Below are positions 17,142 to 23,627 of a DNA stretch of 34,242 nt, piece after piece. Both the position numbers and the translations under genes were made by a program. Each line of letters begins with the position of its first letter. Positions within the stretch are counted from its first letter, which is position 1. The DNA is from Bifidobacterium breve (GTDB taxonomy: Bacteria; Actinomycetota; Actinomycetes; Nanopelagicales; Nanopelagicaceae). Under the pieces are notes generated by a model. It ran no database searches. It was not told the origin of the DNA and worked only from the letters and a program-made list of their open reading frames with translations. The DNA lies in NCBI GenBank assembly GCA_945873335.1, contig CAMCCH010000005.1, positions 1 to 34,242 of the forward strand. The letters run 5' to 3'.

Positions 17142-18584
17142 ATGAAGCGCTCTTTCTTCGCCATCGCTTTAGTATTTTCATTACTTGCACCGGTATCAGC
17201 TCAAGCTGGAGATAACCAAGTAACTGTTTTATCCCGAAATCTCTACTTAGGTGCAGATGTTGGGATAGCACTCGAACTAATTCCTGATTTTCCTGCTGCT
17301 GCGCAGTTCATGTGGAACCAAGTAAAGGCTAATGATTTCGCCCAACGCGCACCAAAATTAGCGCAAGAAGCAATAAGCAATGATGCCGATGTCATAGGAA
17401 TTCAAGAAGCAACTATTTGGTATTGTAAAAAGAATGCATGGAGCAAAAAAGTCGAAGTTCTAAATTTTACGAAGCAATTTCTTGAAGCTACAAAAGCACA
17501 AGGAAGTGAATATGTGCTGGCAAAATTTGAGGGTAGAGAGGCCTTCAATCCTGGTTATTCAATAGCTGCAGTCCCTTTCCTAACGATGGTCAACGATCCT
17601 TCAACTTTTCAACCCCTATTCAGTCAAGATCAAGCTGCATGCGGTTTTGTTATTGGTGATGCTCTAGCAATCAAGAAAGAGTTAGCAGATAAAGTTCTAA
17701 AAGTTGGAAACACTGAATATGTAGATACATACAGCATCGTTCCAACATTGATGACTATTTATCGTGGTTATACCTGGGCAGATATAACTATTGGAAACCA
17801 ACCAGTGCGATTTGTTACAACACACTTAGAATCTATTTGGGATGAAGGAAAAATTCCTAATGCAGCTAAGCAGGCTGGACAATTAGTAAAAGATCTTCAA
17901 AATACGACAATGCCCGTGGTAGTAATCGGTGATTTCAATTCTGATCCACGTGATCCACGTCCGCTAGATGCACCGAATCCGGGTGAGCAACCAATTGCCA
18001 GTGATGTGTGTCCTGTACAAAAAAATAATTGCAGTGCTTATTGGATTATGCGTGATGCCGGATTCATTGAGGCGGATCCAAACCCATTACTTCCGGAGAA
18101 CTATTCATGGGGAACGAGCGCACTACTAGCTGGTCCAGACGCTGCGAGATTTGAAGAAGCTGCGAAAATGGGTAATGAATATGGATTTAGTGACCGTTTG
18201 GATTATGTCTTTATTAAGAATGGAATCAAAGAGCTCTCTTCTACAATAATTGGAAACACCTGGCCAGAAAATGAGAATGTATGGCAATGTTCCAATGAAG
18301 AACAGATTAATAACACACAAGAAATAGCACAGCGTATGGGTATCGCAGCTCCAGATTCTGGAATTTGTTTAGCTACAGATCACGCAGGAGTCCTTTCTAC
18401 TTTAGTTCTTGATGGCTCGGAAAGCGCTCGCAGCGCTGATTTACCTGAACACAAGCCATTCCCAATTTCCTTTTGGCAGTGGGTTGGCTTAGCGCTACTT
18501 ACTACTTTGGCTCTTCTAATCCTTAGGAAGAATTCCAAGTTGCTGTCTAAATCCAAGAGAATCCCACGCATCAAATCCATCTAG
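17142..18584 (+). CDS. Exported, membrane-anchored endonuclease/exonuclease/phosphatase-family protein
   Basis: The protein has 480 aa from the ATG that gives a clean signal peptide (KRSFFAIALVFSLLAPVSAQA). The longer frame from 17112 starts inside guaB1. The EEP-fold motifs occur in order: RNLYLG, GIQEAT (metal-binding Glu), TTHLES, VIGDFNSDPRD, FSDRLDYVF and ATDHAGV (catalytic Asp-His). The C-terminus has a transmembrane helix (FWQWVGLALLTTLALLIL) and a basic tail, so the enzyme domain faces outside. Six mature-region cysteines could form disulfides. The family includes DNases, phospholipases C and phosphodiesterases. Phosphate or nucleotide scavenging is plausible; the substrate is unknown. 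Its last 69 nt overlap the convergent SnoaL-like gene. Confidence 0.85.
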   Translation: MKRSFFAIALVFSLLAPVSAQAGDNQVTVLSRNLYLGADVGIALELIPDFPAAAQFMWNQVKANDFAQRAPKLAQEAISNDADVIGIQEATIWYCKKNAWSKKVEVLNFTKQFLEATKAQGSEYVLAKFEGREAFNPGYSIAAVPFLTMVNDPSTFQPLFSQDQAACGFVIGDALAIKKELADKVLKVGNTEYVDTYSIVPTLMTIYRGYTWADITIGNQPVRFVTTHLESIWDEGKIPNAAKQAGQLVKDLQNTTMPVVVIGDFNSDPRDPRPLDAPNPGEQPIASDVCPVQKNNCSAYWIMRDAGFIEADPNPLLPENYSWGTSALLAGPDAARFEEAAKMGNEYGFSDRLDYVFIKNGIKELSSTIIGNTWPENENVWQCSNEEQINNTQEIAQRMGIAAPDSGICLATDHAGVLSTLVLDGSESARSADLPEHKPFPISFWQWVGLALLTTLALLILRKNSKLLSKSKRIPRIKSI

Positions 18585-18932
18585 AACAATTCCATCTTTG
18601 ATTGTGTCAATACTGACACCGTCAACAGATACTTTATTTCCAGTTGGTGCCTGACCTAGAAATTCCGCACCAGTATGTGTTCCTGTTAGATGCCAGCGTG
18701 ATACGACGCGGTTACCTTCAACAATTACCTCTTGAACATCAAAGTGGAGATCAGGAAAAGCTACCTGCCACTTTTTCCATTGTTCTCTAAAACTCTCGCG
18801 ACCAACACCAAATTTTGGATCATTGCCAGCGGCATCGAGTGCAATAAAGCGGTCGATTGCGCTCTCATCTTTCTTATTCCATATTTGATCAAAGAAGTCA
18901 TAAGCAGCCTTGCGATTATTTTCTAGTGTCAT
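18516..18932 (-). CDS. SnoaL-like / ester cyclase-family protein (NTF2-like fold)
   Basis: This 138-aa protein has the NTF2-like SnoaL pattern: an N-terminal helix (NNRKAAYDFFDQIWNKKD), GRESFREQWKKWQVAFPDLHFDVQEVIVEGNRVVSRWHLTGTHTGAEFLGQAPTGNKVSVDGV and a C-terminal DGFDAWDSLGFRQQLG. Such proteins are small cyclases, isomerases or hydrolases, and many have no known function. Its start overlaps the NagA-type gene stop (ATGA), making it the last gene of the amino-sugar operon. The overlap of its 3' end with the EEP gene is antisense. A role in the amino-sugar pathway is not supported beyond position. Confidence 0.8.
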   Translation of the reverse strand: MTLENNRKAAYDFFDQIWNKKDESAIDRFIALDAAGNDPKFGVGRESFREQWKKWQVAFPDLHFDVQEVIVEGNRVVSRWHLTGTHTGAEFLGQAPTGNKVSVDGVSIDTIKDGIVLDGFDAWDSLGFRQQLGILPKD

Positions 18933-20026
18933 GAGTCAATTACAACTACCTCTCCGCTTTGTGTGAGTTCCAACAGATCTGCACTCATTCCAAGTGCAAT
19001 TTCACCGACATTGCCCATACCAATCTCCCCAGCAGCAAGTGCTGAAGAACAATTAACTGCATCTTCAATGGAAACCTTGAAATCTTTATACAATTTCAAG
19101 AATGCACGGTCCATTGTCAATGTGCTTCCAGCAAGTGATTTATTGCTAACAAGCCTTGCCACCCCTTTGGAAACCTCAACATCGAGTTCACCGATTTTGT
19201 ATTGTCCATCGCCCGTACCTGCAGCAGAGATTGCATCTGTTACAAGTATGGATCGATGCGATGCCAAAGCGAGAATCTCTTCGGTATCTTCCTTCTTTAT
19301 ATGCGTTCCGTCCAGAATCAATTCAAGAGATAGTCGATCATCGGCAAGTGCTACTTCAGTAATAGTTCCTGCATCATGGCCAAGCTTTGGCATGCCATTT
19401 GTGAAGTGCGTAATGATCGTTGCGCCGTAATCAATTGCTTGAAGCGCGATATGGGTCGATGCTTCTGTGTGACCAAGGGCGACAACTACTCCTTCTTCAA
19501 CAAGGAAATCAATTGCATCGAGTGCACCTTCTAATTCAGGGGCCAATGTCATCATTGAAATATTGCCTTGCCCGGCATCTAATAAGCGTTGCAATTCTTT
19601 CACAGAAGGGGTGCGCAACAGAGAAGGGTCGTGTGCCCCGCAGCGAGCATGTGAAAGATAGGGACCCTCTAGATGGATTCCCTTTATCGCACTTGTACCT
19701 ACATATGGATTAATTCTTTTGATTTGCTCAATGAGAATTTCAATAGGCTCGCTCACCAAACTTGCAAGCAGCGAAGTTGTTCCATACTTCTTATGCGCTT
19801 TAATAACTCGATCAATATCGTCGCTATCGTGGGATGAAAAATATGCACCGCCACCGCCATGACAATGAATATCTACAAAACCGGGAATAAGAATTCCTTT
19901 AACTACTTTCTCGGCCTTTTCATTAGCCCCATCTTCAATATGAGAAATCGTCTTATTTGATATCTCTAACCAAAAATTCTTTCGCAAGACTCCTTCAACT
20001 ACCCCAGATGCTGCTTGAATAATCAT
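18929..20026 (-). CDS. N-acetylglucosamine/galactosamine-6-phosphate deacetylase (NagA/AgaA family)
   Basis: This 365-aa amidohydrolase removes acetate from N-acetylhexosamine 6-phosphate. Metal and active-site motifs are visible in order: VDIHCHGGGG, the Glu in HLEGPYL, GHTEAS, THFTNGM and VTDAISAAG (catalytic Asp). The open frame begins at 20056, but the ATG at 20026 is chosen because GGGAGG lies 8 nt upstream. It overlaps nothing and starts 1 nt after the ROK kinase stop. The SIS protein and class II aldolase in the cluster suggest the galactosamine (AgaA) rather than the glucosamine (NagA) branch, but sequence alone does not decide. Confidence 0.92.
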   Translation of the reverse strand: MIIQAASGVVEGVLRKNFWLEISNKTISHIEDGANEKAEKVVKGILIPGFVDIHCHGGGGAYFSSHDSDDIDRVIKAHKKYGTTSLLASLVSEPIEILIEQIKRINPYVGTSAIKGIHLEGPYLSHARCGAHDPSLLRTPSVKELQRLLDAGQGNISMMTLAPELEGALDAIDFLVEEGVVVALGHTEASTHIALQAIDYGATIITHFTNGMPKLGHDAGTITEVALADDRLSLELILDGTHIKKEDTEEILALASHRSILVTDAISAAGTGDGQYKIGELDVEVSKGVARLVSNKSLAGSTLTMDRAFLKLYKDFKVSIEDAVNCSSALAAGEIGMGNVGEIALGMSADLLELTQSGEVVVIDS

Positions 20027-20027
20027 T

Positions 20028-20933
20028 TTAGTTACCTCCCTCAGGAAGTAAATCAAGTGCCATCATTGCGCAACCGATAGTTCCCGCTTGAGCCCCATAG
20101 TGCGCGATGACTAATCGTGGGACTCTTTGGAAAGTAAGTGAACCCGCTAGAGCTTTTGTAATTGGGTTGATCAATAAATTACCGGATTGTGATAGACCGC
20201 CACCAAAGATAATTACTTCTGGGGCAAGAACAGTGACAAGCATTTGGCAGGCCGTAGCGATTGAAGCCATTGCATCATTCCAAATTTTTTCAGCAAGAAC
20301 ATCACCACTGTGCGCAAGCGTTGCTATTTCTTCACTGCTGATGCCTGTTTTCCCAGATGCGTGCGCATAAGCCGATGTAATCGCTAAAGCAGAAGAAGCA
20401 GCTTCCAAGCATCCCTTTTTCCCACAGACACAATCAAATTTTGCGCCAACATCGACGTGGCCAATTTCTCCAGCAAAACCATCAGAGGATCTAATCTTTC
20501 CATCGATGATTAGCGCAGCAGCAATACCAGTACCTATTGGAATAAAGATTGCGTTATTGACACCTTTAGCAGCGCCGTTTCGAAGTTCGGCAAGTGCACC
20601 GGTTCGAACATCATGTCCAAATGCAACTGGAATATTTATTTCACGAGCAAGCAAGTCACGAATTGGAAGGTTCTTCCATCCCAAATTTCCTGACCATCTA
20701 GAGATTCCATTTGTCTCATCGAGTGCACCTGGTACTGCTAATCCGACTGCTTTGATTTCTCCAGGTGATGCAATTTTTGAAAGTAGCTCACTAATCACTT
20801 TTACGGTTTTGTTGCCATCTAAATCATTATGTGGAGTTGGTGCGTTAGCTGTTGCAATAATGCGCAAGTCTGCATCTACTAAGGCACTCTTGATACTTGT
20901 CCCACCAACATCAACAGCCGCGACAAGTTTCAC
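20028..20933 (-). CDS. ROK-family sugar kinase (N-acetylhexosamine kinase or glucokinase-like)
   Basis: This 301-aa protein has the ATP-binding motif VDVGGTSIKSAL at the N-terminus, the catalytic region GHDVRTGALAEL, the ROK signature around GEIGHVDVG, and a zinc cluster CVCGKKGCLE. It phosphorylates a hexose or N-acetylhexosamine at C6. It sits between a SIS isomerase/deaminase and a deacetylase, so it most likely makes GalNAc-6-P or GlcNAc-6-P from sugar imported without a PTS. GTG start; a TAGACT box ends 7 nt upstream, so an internal leaderless promoter is possible. ManNAc or glucose are other possible substrates. Confidence 0.9.
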   Translation of the reverse strand: MKLVAAVDVGGTSIKSALVDADLRIIATANAPTPHNDLDGNKTVKVISELLSKIASPGEIKAVGLAVPGALDETNGISRWSGNLGWKNLPIRDLLAREINIPVAFGHDVRTGALAELRNGAAKGVNNAIFIPIGTGIAAALIIDGKIRSSDGFAGEIGHVDVGAKFDCVCGKKGCLEAASSALAITSAYAHASGKTGISSEEIATLAHSGDVLAEKIWNDAMASIATACQMLVTVLAPEVIIFGGGLSQSGNLLINPITKALAGSLTFQRVPRLVIAHYGAQAGTIGCAMMALDLLPEGGN

Positions 20934-20940
20934 GCTGGCT

Positions 20941-20946
20941 AGTCTA
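20941..20946 (-). promoter_or_regulatory. Possible internal -10 box TAGACT before the ROK kinase
   Basis: On the minus strand TAGACT ends 7 nt before the GTG of the ROK gene, which lacks a Shine-Dalgarno. It lies in the 15-nt gap after the SIS gene, so it would add to, not replace, the upstream operon promoter. Confidence 0.3.
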
Positions 20947-20948
20947 AA

Positions 20949-21839
20949 TCACTTATCTAAAATGATGGATCTTGACAGACCTCGTGGGTTATCTGCATCT
21001 AACCCACGCTTCTTCGCGGTGGCGATAGCAACGCGGTGTGCTTTGATTAGATGAGCCATTGGGTCCAGCGTGCTGTTTTCAAATAGCGCGCCAGTCTTTT
21101 TGATATCACGAATCAAATCATCTGGAATCTCACCAAATGCCCACACAGCGCGACCCGGTTCTGAAATTGAAAGTGGTCCATGGCGGTAATCAAGTGCAGG
21201 GTATGCCTCTGCCCAAAATTGTGAAGATTCGCGAGTTTTGAGCGCTGCTTCTTGAGCAAGGCCGACTGTCCATCCACGACCAAGAAAAGTTATTTGCTCA
21301 ACATTTACTAAATCGCCAAGGTCACAGGTGAGCGCCTCTTGCGCATCTTTAATAATGGAACGAAGATCAAATCCTAAATGTATTCGCAATAAACCAAGAG
21401 CTGCTGTCGCCCAACGAGTTTGCAGCACTGATTTTTCATCAGCGAAAGGCATAACAATCGAATGCGTTGCATGTTCAGTTACAGGTGAGCCGTGAACTGA
21501 AGTCAACATAACAGAAGGAATTTTTGTTTTTTCAAGCATCTTTACAACTTCGGTTGTTGTTCCTGATCGCGAAATTGAAACAATTTTGTCGTACTTACGT
21601 TCGTAATTCATTTCGGATCCAACATAAACATCAGTTTCACCATGGCCAGCAGCTTCACGAAGTGACGCGTAAGCCATAGACATGAACCAAGAACTTCCAC
21701 AACCAACTACTGCAACCTTCTCGCCCTTTTCGGGTAATAGATGGAGTGAACTTGGCGCGAAGTCAGCAACTTGTGCCCAGATAGATGGTTGCGACGCTAT
21801 CTCTGCATCTGCATATTCGCAGGCAACTTTGATGCTCAT
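20949..21839 (-). CDS. SIS-domain sugar-phosphate isomerase/deaminase (AgaS or GlmS-C-like)
   Basis: This 296-aa protein consists of two SIS domains without the glutaminase domain of GlmS. The first contains VAVVGCGSSWFM and SISRSGTTTEVV (phosphosugar-binding Ser/Thr loop). The second spans about 150-290 with FLGRGWTVGLAQEAALKTRE, and EAYPALDYRHGPLS corresponds to the C-terminal GlmS active-site region. It probably deaminates and isomerises galactosamine 6-phosphate to tagatose 6-phosphate (AgaS) or glucosamine 6-phosphate to fructose 6-phosphate (NagB-II). It is first in the operon with the ROK kinase and deacetylase. Confidence 0.88.
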   Translation of the reverse strand: MSIKVACEYADAEIASQPSIWAQVADFAPSSLHLLPEKGEKVAVVGCGSSWFMSMAYASLREAAGHGETDVYVGSEMNYERKYDKIVSISRSGTTTEVVKMLEKTKIPSVMLTSVHGSPVTEHATHSIVMPFADEKSVLQTRWATAALGLLRIHLGFDLRSIIKDAQEALTCDLGDLVNVEQITFLGRGWTVGLAQEAALKTRESSQFWAEAYPALDYRHGPLSISEPGRAVWAFGEIPDDLIRDIKKTGALFENSTLDPMAHLIKAHRVAIATAKKRGLDADNPRGLSRSIILDK

Positions 21840-21847
21840 AATGCGAA

Positions 21848-21853
21848 ACCATA
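21848..21853 (-). promoter_or_regulatory. -10 box TATGGT, promoter of the SIS-ROK-deacetylase operon
   Basis: On the minus strand TATGGT ends 8 nt before the ATG at 21839 and no Shine-Dalgarno is visible. It fits the leaderless pattern. The palindrome at 21871-21888 lies directly upstream of it. Confidence 0.45.
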
Positions 21854-21870
21854 TGCGAGTGATTGGAAAG

Positions 21871-21888
21871 AGTCAAAAAATTTTGACT
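21871..21888. promoter_or_regulatory. Operator-like perfect palindrome AGTCAAAA-AA-TTTTGACT
   Basis: Two perfect 8-bp inverted arms are separated by 2 nt, centred between the divergent amino-sugar operons. The palindrome ends 5 nt before the DeoR gene's -10 box (TATAGT) and lies upstream of the SIS promoter. It is therefore well placed for the adjacent DeoR-family protein to control both directions. Binding is inferred. Confidence 0.6.
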
Positions 21889-21893
21889 ACTTG

Positions 21894-21899
21894 TATAGT
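21894..21899 (+). promoter_or_regulatory. -10 box TATAGT for the DeoR-family regulator gene
   Basis: TATAGT is preceded by TTG. Transcription would begin near 21906, giving a leader of about 50 nt with a good Shine-Dalgarno (GAGGAG, 21947-21952). This gene is therefore leadered, unlike many neighbours. Confidence 0.5.
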
Positions 21900-21918
21900 A
21901 AAGTGAGCATAAACAATC

Positions 21919-21934
21919 ATATGCTTGCGCATAT
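21919..21934. repeat. Inverted repeat ATATGC-TTGC-GCATAT in the DeoR gene leader
   Basis: Two 6-bp perfect inverted arms with a 4-nt spacer sit between the -10 box and the Shine-Dalgarno of the DeoR gene. CATATGC also occurs alone at 21850-21856 near the SIS promoter. It could be a second operator or an mRNA hairpin. Confidence 0.45.
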
Positions 21935-21958
21935 CTATTCATTTACGAGGAGAAATGC

Positions 21959-22753
21959 ATGAATCGTCAACTTCGCCTAAGCAGCATCCTCGAACTTGTC
22001 GTAGAAAAAGGAAGCGTTGAAGTCGATGATGCATCTCGAATTCTTGGAGTATCGGCTGCAACGATCAGACGAGATTTTGATGTTCTAGCAAAGCGCCAAT
22101 TACTCACGCGAACCCACGGCGGAGCTGTAGCAACGGGCAGCTCTCTTGGATTGCCGCTTACTTATAAGGTAGCAAAAGATGACAAAGTAAAACAAAGAAT
22201 TGCAAAAGTAGCGGCTGAAATGGTTACACGCCATCAAATAATTGGAATTAATGGCGGTACAACATCTACCGAAGTTGCACGTGCGCTCGCTGCAAGAACT
22301 GAGTTCGCAGCTAGAGATGCCCAAGAACATTCACCAGCACTGACAGTTGTAACAAATGCGGTAAATATTGCAGCAGAGTTGACTGTCCGCCACCAAATAA
22401 AAATCGTTGTTACCGGTGGTGTAGCACGCCCACAATCATATGAATTGACTGGCCCTTTCGCAGAAGAGGTACTGAAGGAAGTAAATATTGACATAACATT
22501 TCTTGGTGTTAGCGCATTCAATACAACTATGGGAGCTGCGGCCAATCATGAAGATGAAGCAAAAGTAAATCGTCAAATGGTTCAGCGATCAAAAAGAGTT
22601 GTAGTCGTTGCAGATAGCTCGAAATTTACACGATCTGCTTTTGCGACAATCTGTGCTGCAGATCAAATTAATACGATTATCACTGATTCCGGAACAGATG
22701 AAAAAATGCTCGAAGAATTACGCCAACTCGGAATAGAAATAGTTATAGCCTAA
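21959..22753 (+). CDS. DeoR/GlpR-family transcriptional regulator (probable amino-sugar repressor)
   Basis: This 264-aa protein has an N-terminal winged helix-turn-helix (VEVDDASRILGVSAATIRRDFDVLAKRQLLTRTHGGA, about 19-55) with the family's TIRRD recognition helix. The C-terminal sugar-phosphate sensor has GINGGTTSTEVA (about 99-110), ADSSKF and a Rossmann-like pattern. It probably represses the flanking operons until a phosphosugar binds. The ATG at 21959 is 6 nt after GAGGAG; the ATG at 21955 is too close and out of frame. It is followed 1 nt later by the aldolase gene. The E. coli analogue in an Aga cluster would be AgaR. Confidence 0.92.
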   Translation: MNRQLRLSSILELVVEKGSVEVDDASRILGVSAATIRRDFDVLAKRQLLTRTHGGAVATGSSLGLPLTYKVAKDDKVKQRIAKVAAEMVTRHQIIGINGGTTSTEVARALAARTEFAARDAQEHSPALTVVTNAVNIAAELTVRHQIKIVVTGGVARPQSYELTGPFAEEVLKEVNIDITFLGVSAFNTTMGAAANHEDEAKVNRQMVQRSKRVVVVADSSKFTRSAFATICAADQINTIITDSGTDEKMLEELRQLGIEIVIA

Positions 22754-22754
22754 A

Positions 22755-23591
22755 ATGACTCAACTTAACCCACATAAAATAATTACAGGAGAGTTAAAAA
22801 ATGCCGCTGCAGTAGGAGCATTCAATGTAATCCTTCTTGAACATGCAGAGGCTATTGTCGCTGGTGCAGAAAAAGTGAAACTGCCTGTCGTTCTACAAAT
22901 TAGCCAGAATTGCGTTGATTACCATGGCAGCCTTAAACCAATTGCACTTGCATCTAAAGCTATTGCGCAAGATTCTTTGGTAAATGTCTCTTTGCATTTA
23001 GATCACGCAGAGAGCGAATTATTAGTTCAGGAGGCACTCGATTTAGGCTTCGACAGCGTTATGTTTGATGGTTCTAAGTTGGACTATGCAAGCAATGTGC
23101 AGGCAAGTATTCGAATGGCACAACTATGCCGACAATACGGAGCAACAATCGAGGTAGAACTTGGTGAAGTTGGCGGCAAAGATGGAGTTCACGCACCAGG
23201 GATTCGAACTAATCCTGCTGAGGCACAGGCATTTGTTGAAGCTACAGGAGTGGATTTATTGGCGGTAGCGGTTGGAAGTTCACATGCGATGACAACTCGT
23301 GATGCCACTTTAGATTTTGAATTGATTTCTCAGATTGCCAAGACTGTAAGTGTCCCATTGGTTCTACATGGATCATCCGGGGTAAGTGATGAAGATTTAC
23401 AAAGGGCAGTGAGAGCTGGAATGCGCAAGGTAAATATTGCAACACATCTCAATCATCTTTTTACCGATGAAATTCGTGAAATTCTAAACTCGGATTCAAA
23501 AATTGTAGATCCTCGAAAGTATGTGAAAAGTGCTAGAAATAAAGTTGCCGATGAATGTGGGCGACTATTGCAGTTACTAGCCCTTTCCTAA
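22755..23591 (+). CDS. Class II fructose/tagatose-bisphosphate aldolase (GatY/KbaY-like)
   Basis: This 278-aa zinc aldolase has the catalytic and metal motif SLHLDHAES, a second metal region EVELGEVGG, VLHGSSGV and the phosphate-binding end KVNIATHLN. Length and motifs match the short GatY/KbaY/AgaY branch better than the longer FbaA type. It cleaves tagatose 1,6-bisphosphate, or fructose 1,6-bisphosphate, into dihydroxyacetone phosphate and glyceraldehyde 3-phosphate. It is coupled to the DeoR regulator gene and completes the amino-sugar route except for a tagatose-6-phosphate kinase, which is not in the window. Confidence 0.9.
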   Translation: MTQLNPHKIITGELKNAAAVGAFNVILLEHAEAIVAGAEKVKLPVVLQISQNCVDYHGSLKPIALASKAIAQDSLVNVSLHLDHAESELLVQEALDLGFDSVMFDGSKLDYASNVQASIRMAQLCRQYGATIEVELGEVGGKDGVHAPGIRTNPAEAQAFVEATGVDLLAVAVGSSHAMTTRDATLDFELISQIAKTVSVPLVLHGSSGVSDEDLQRAVRAGMRKVNIATHLNHLFTDEIREILNSDSKIVDPRKYVKSARNKVADECGRLLQLLALS

Positions 23592-23614
23592 GGAAAATAA
23601 CCATCCCAATTCGG

Positions 23615-23620
23615 TAGGCT
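23615..23620 (+). promoter_or_regulatory. -10 box TAGGCT before the glycosyltransferase gene
   Basis: TAGGCT ends 7 nt before the ATG at 23628 with no Shine-Dalgarno, fitting a leaderless start. The gene is therefore probably not only read from the DeoR-aldolase transcript. Confidence 0.4.
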
Positions 23621-23627
23621 ACGAAAC

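Noticed and set aside
18963-19430. 155-aa plus-strand ORF opposite the deacetylase gene
   Set aside because: Shadow frame; the minus strand encodes an intact amidohydrolase with all motifs.
20506-21054. 182-aa plus-strand ORF opposite the ROK and SIS genes
   Set aside because: It spans two well-supported minus-strand genes and has shadow-like composition.
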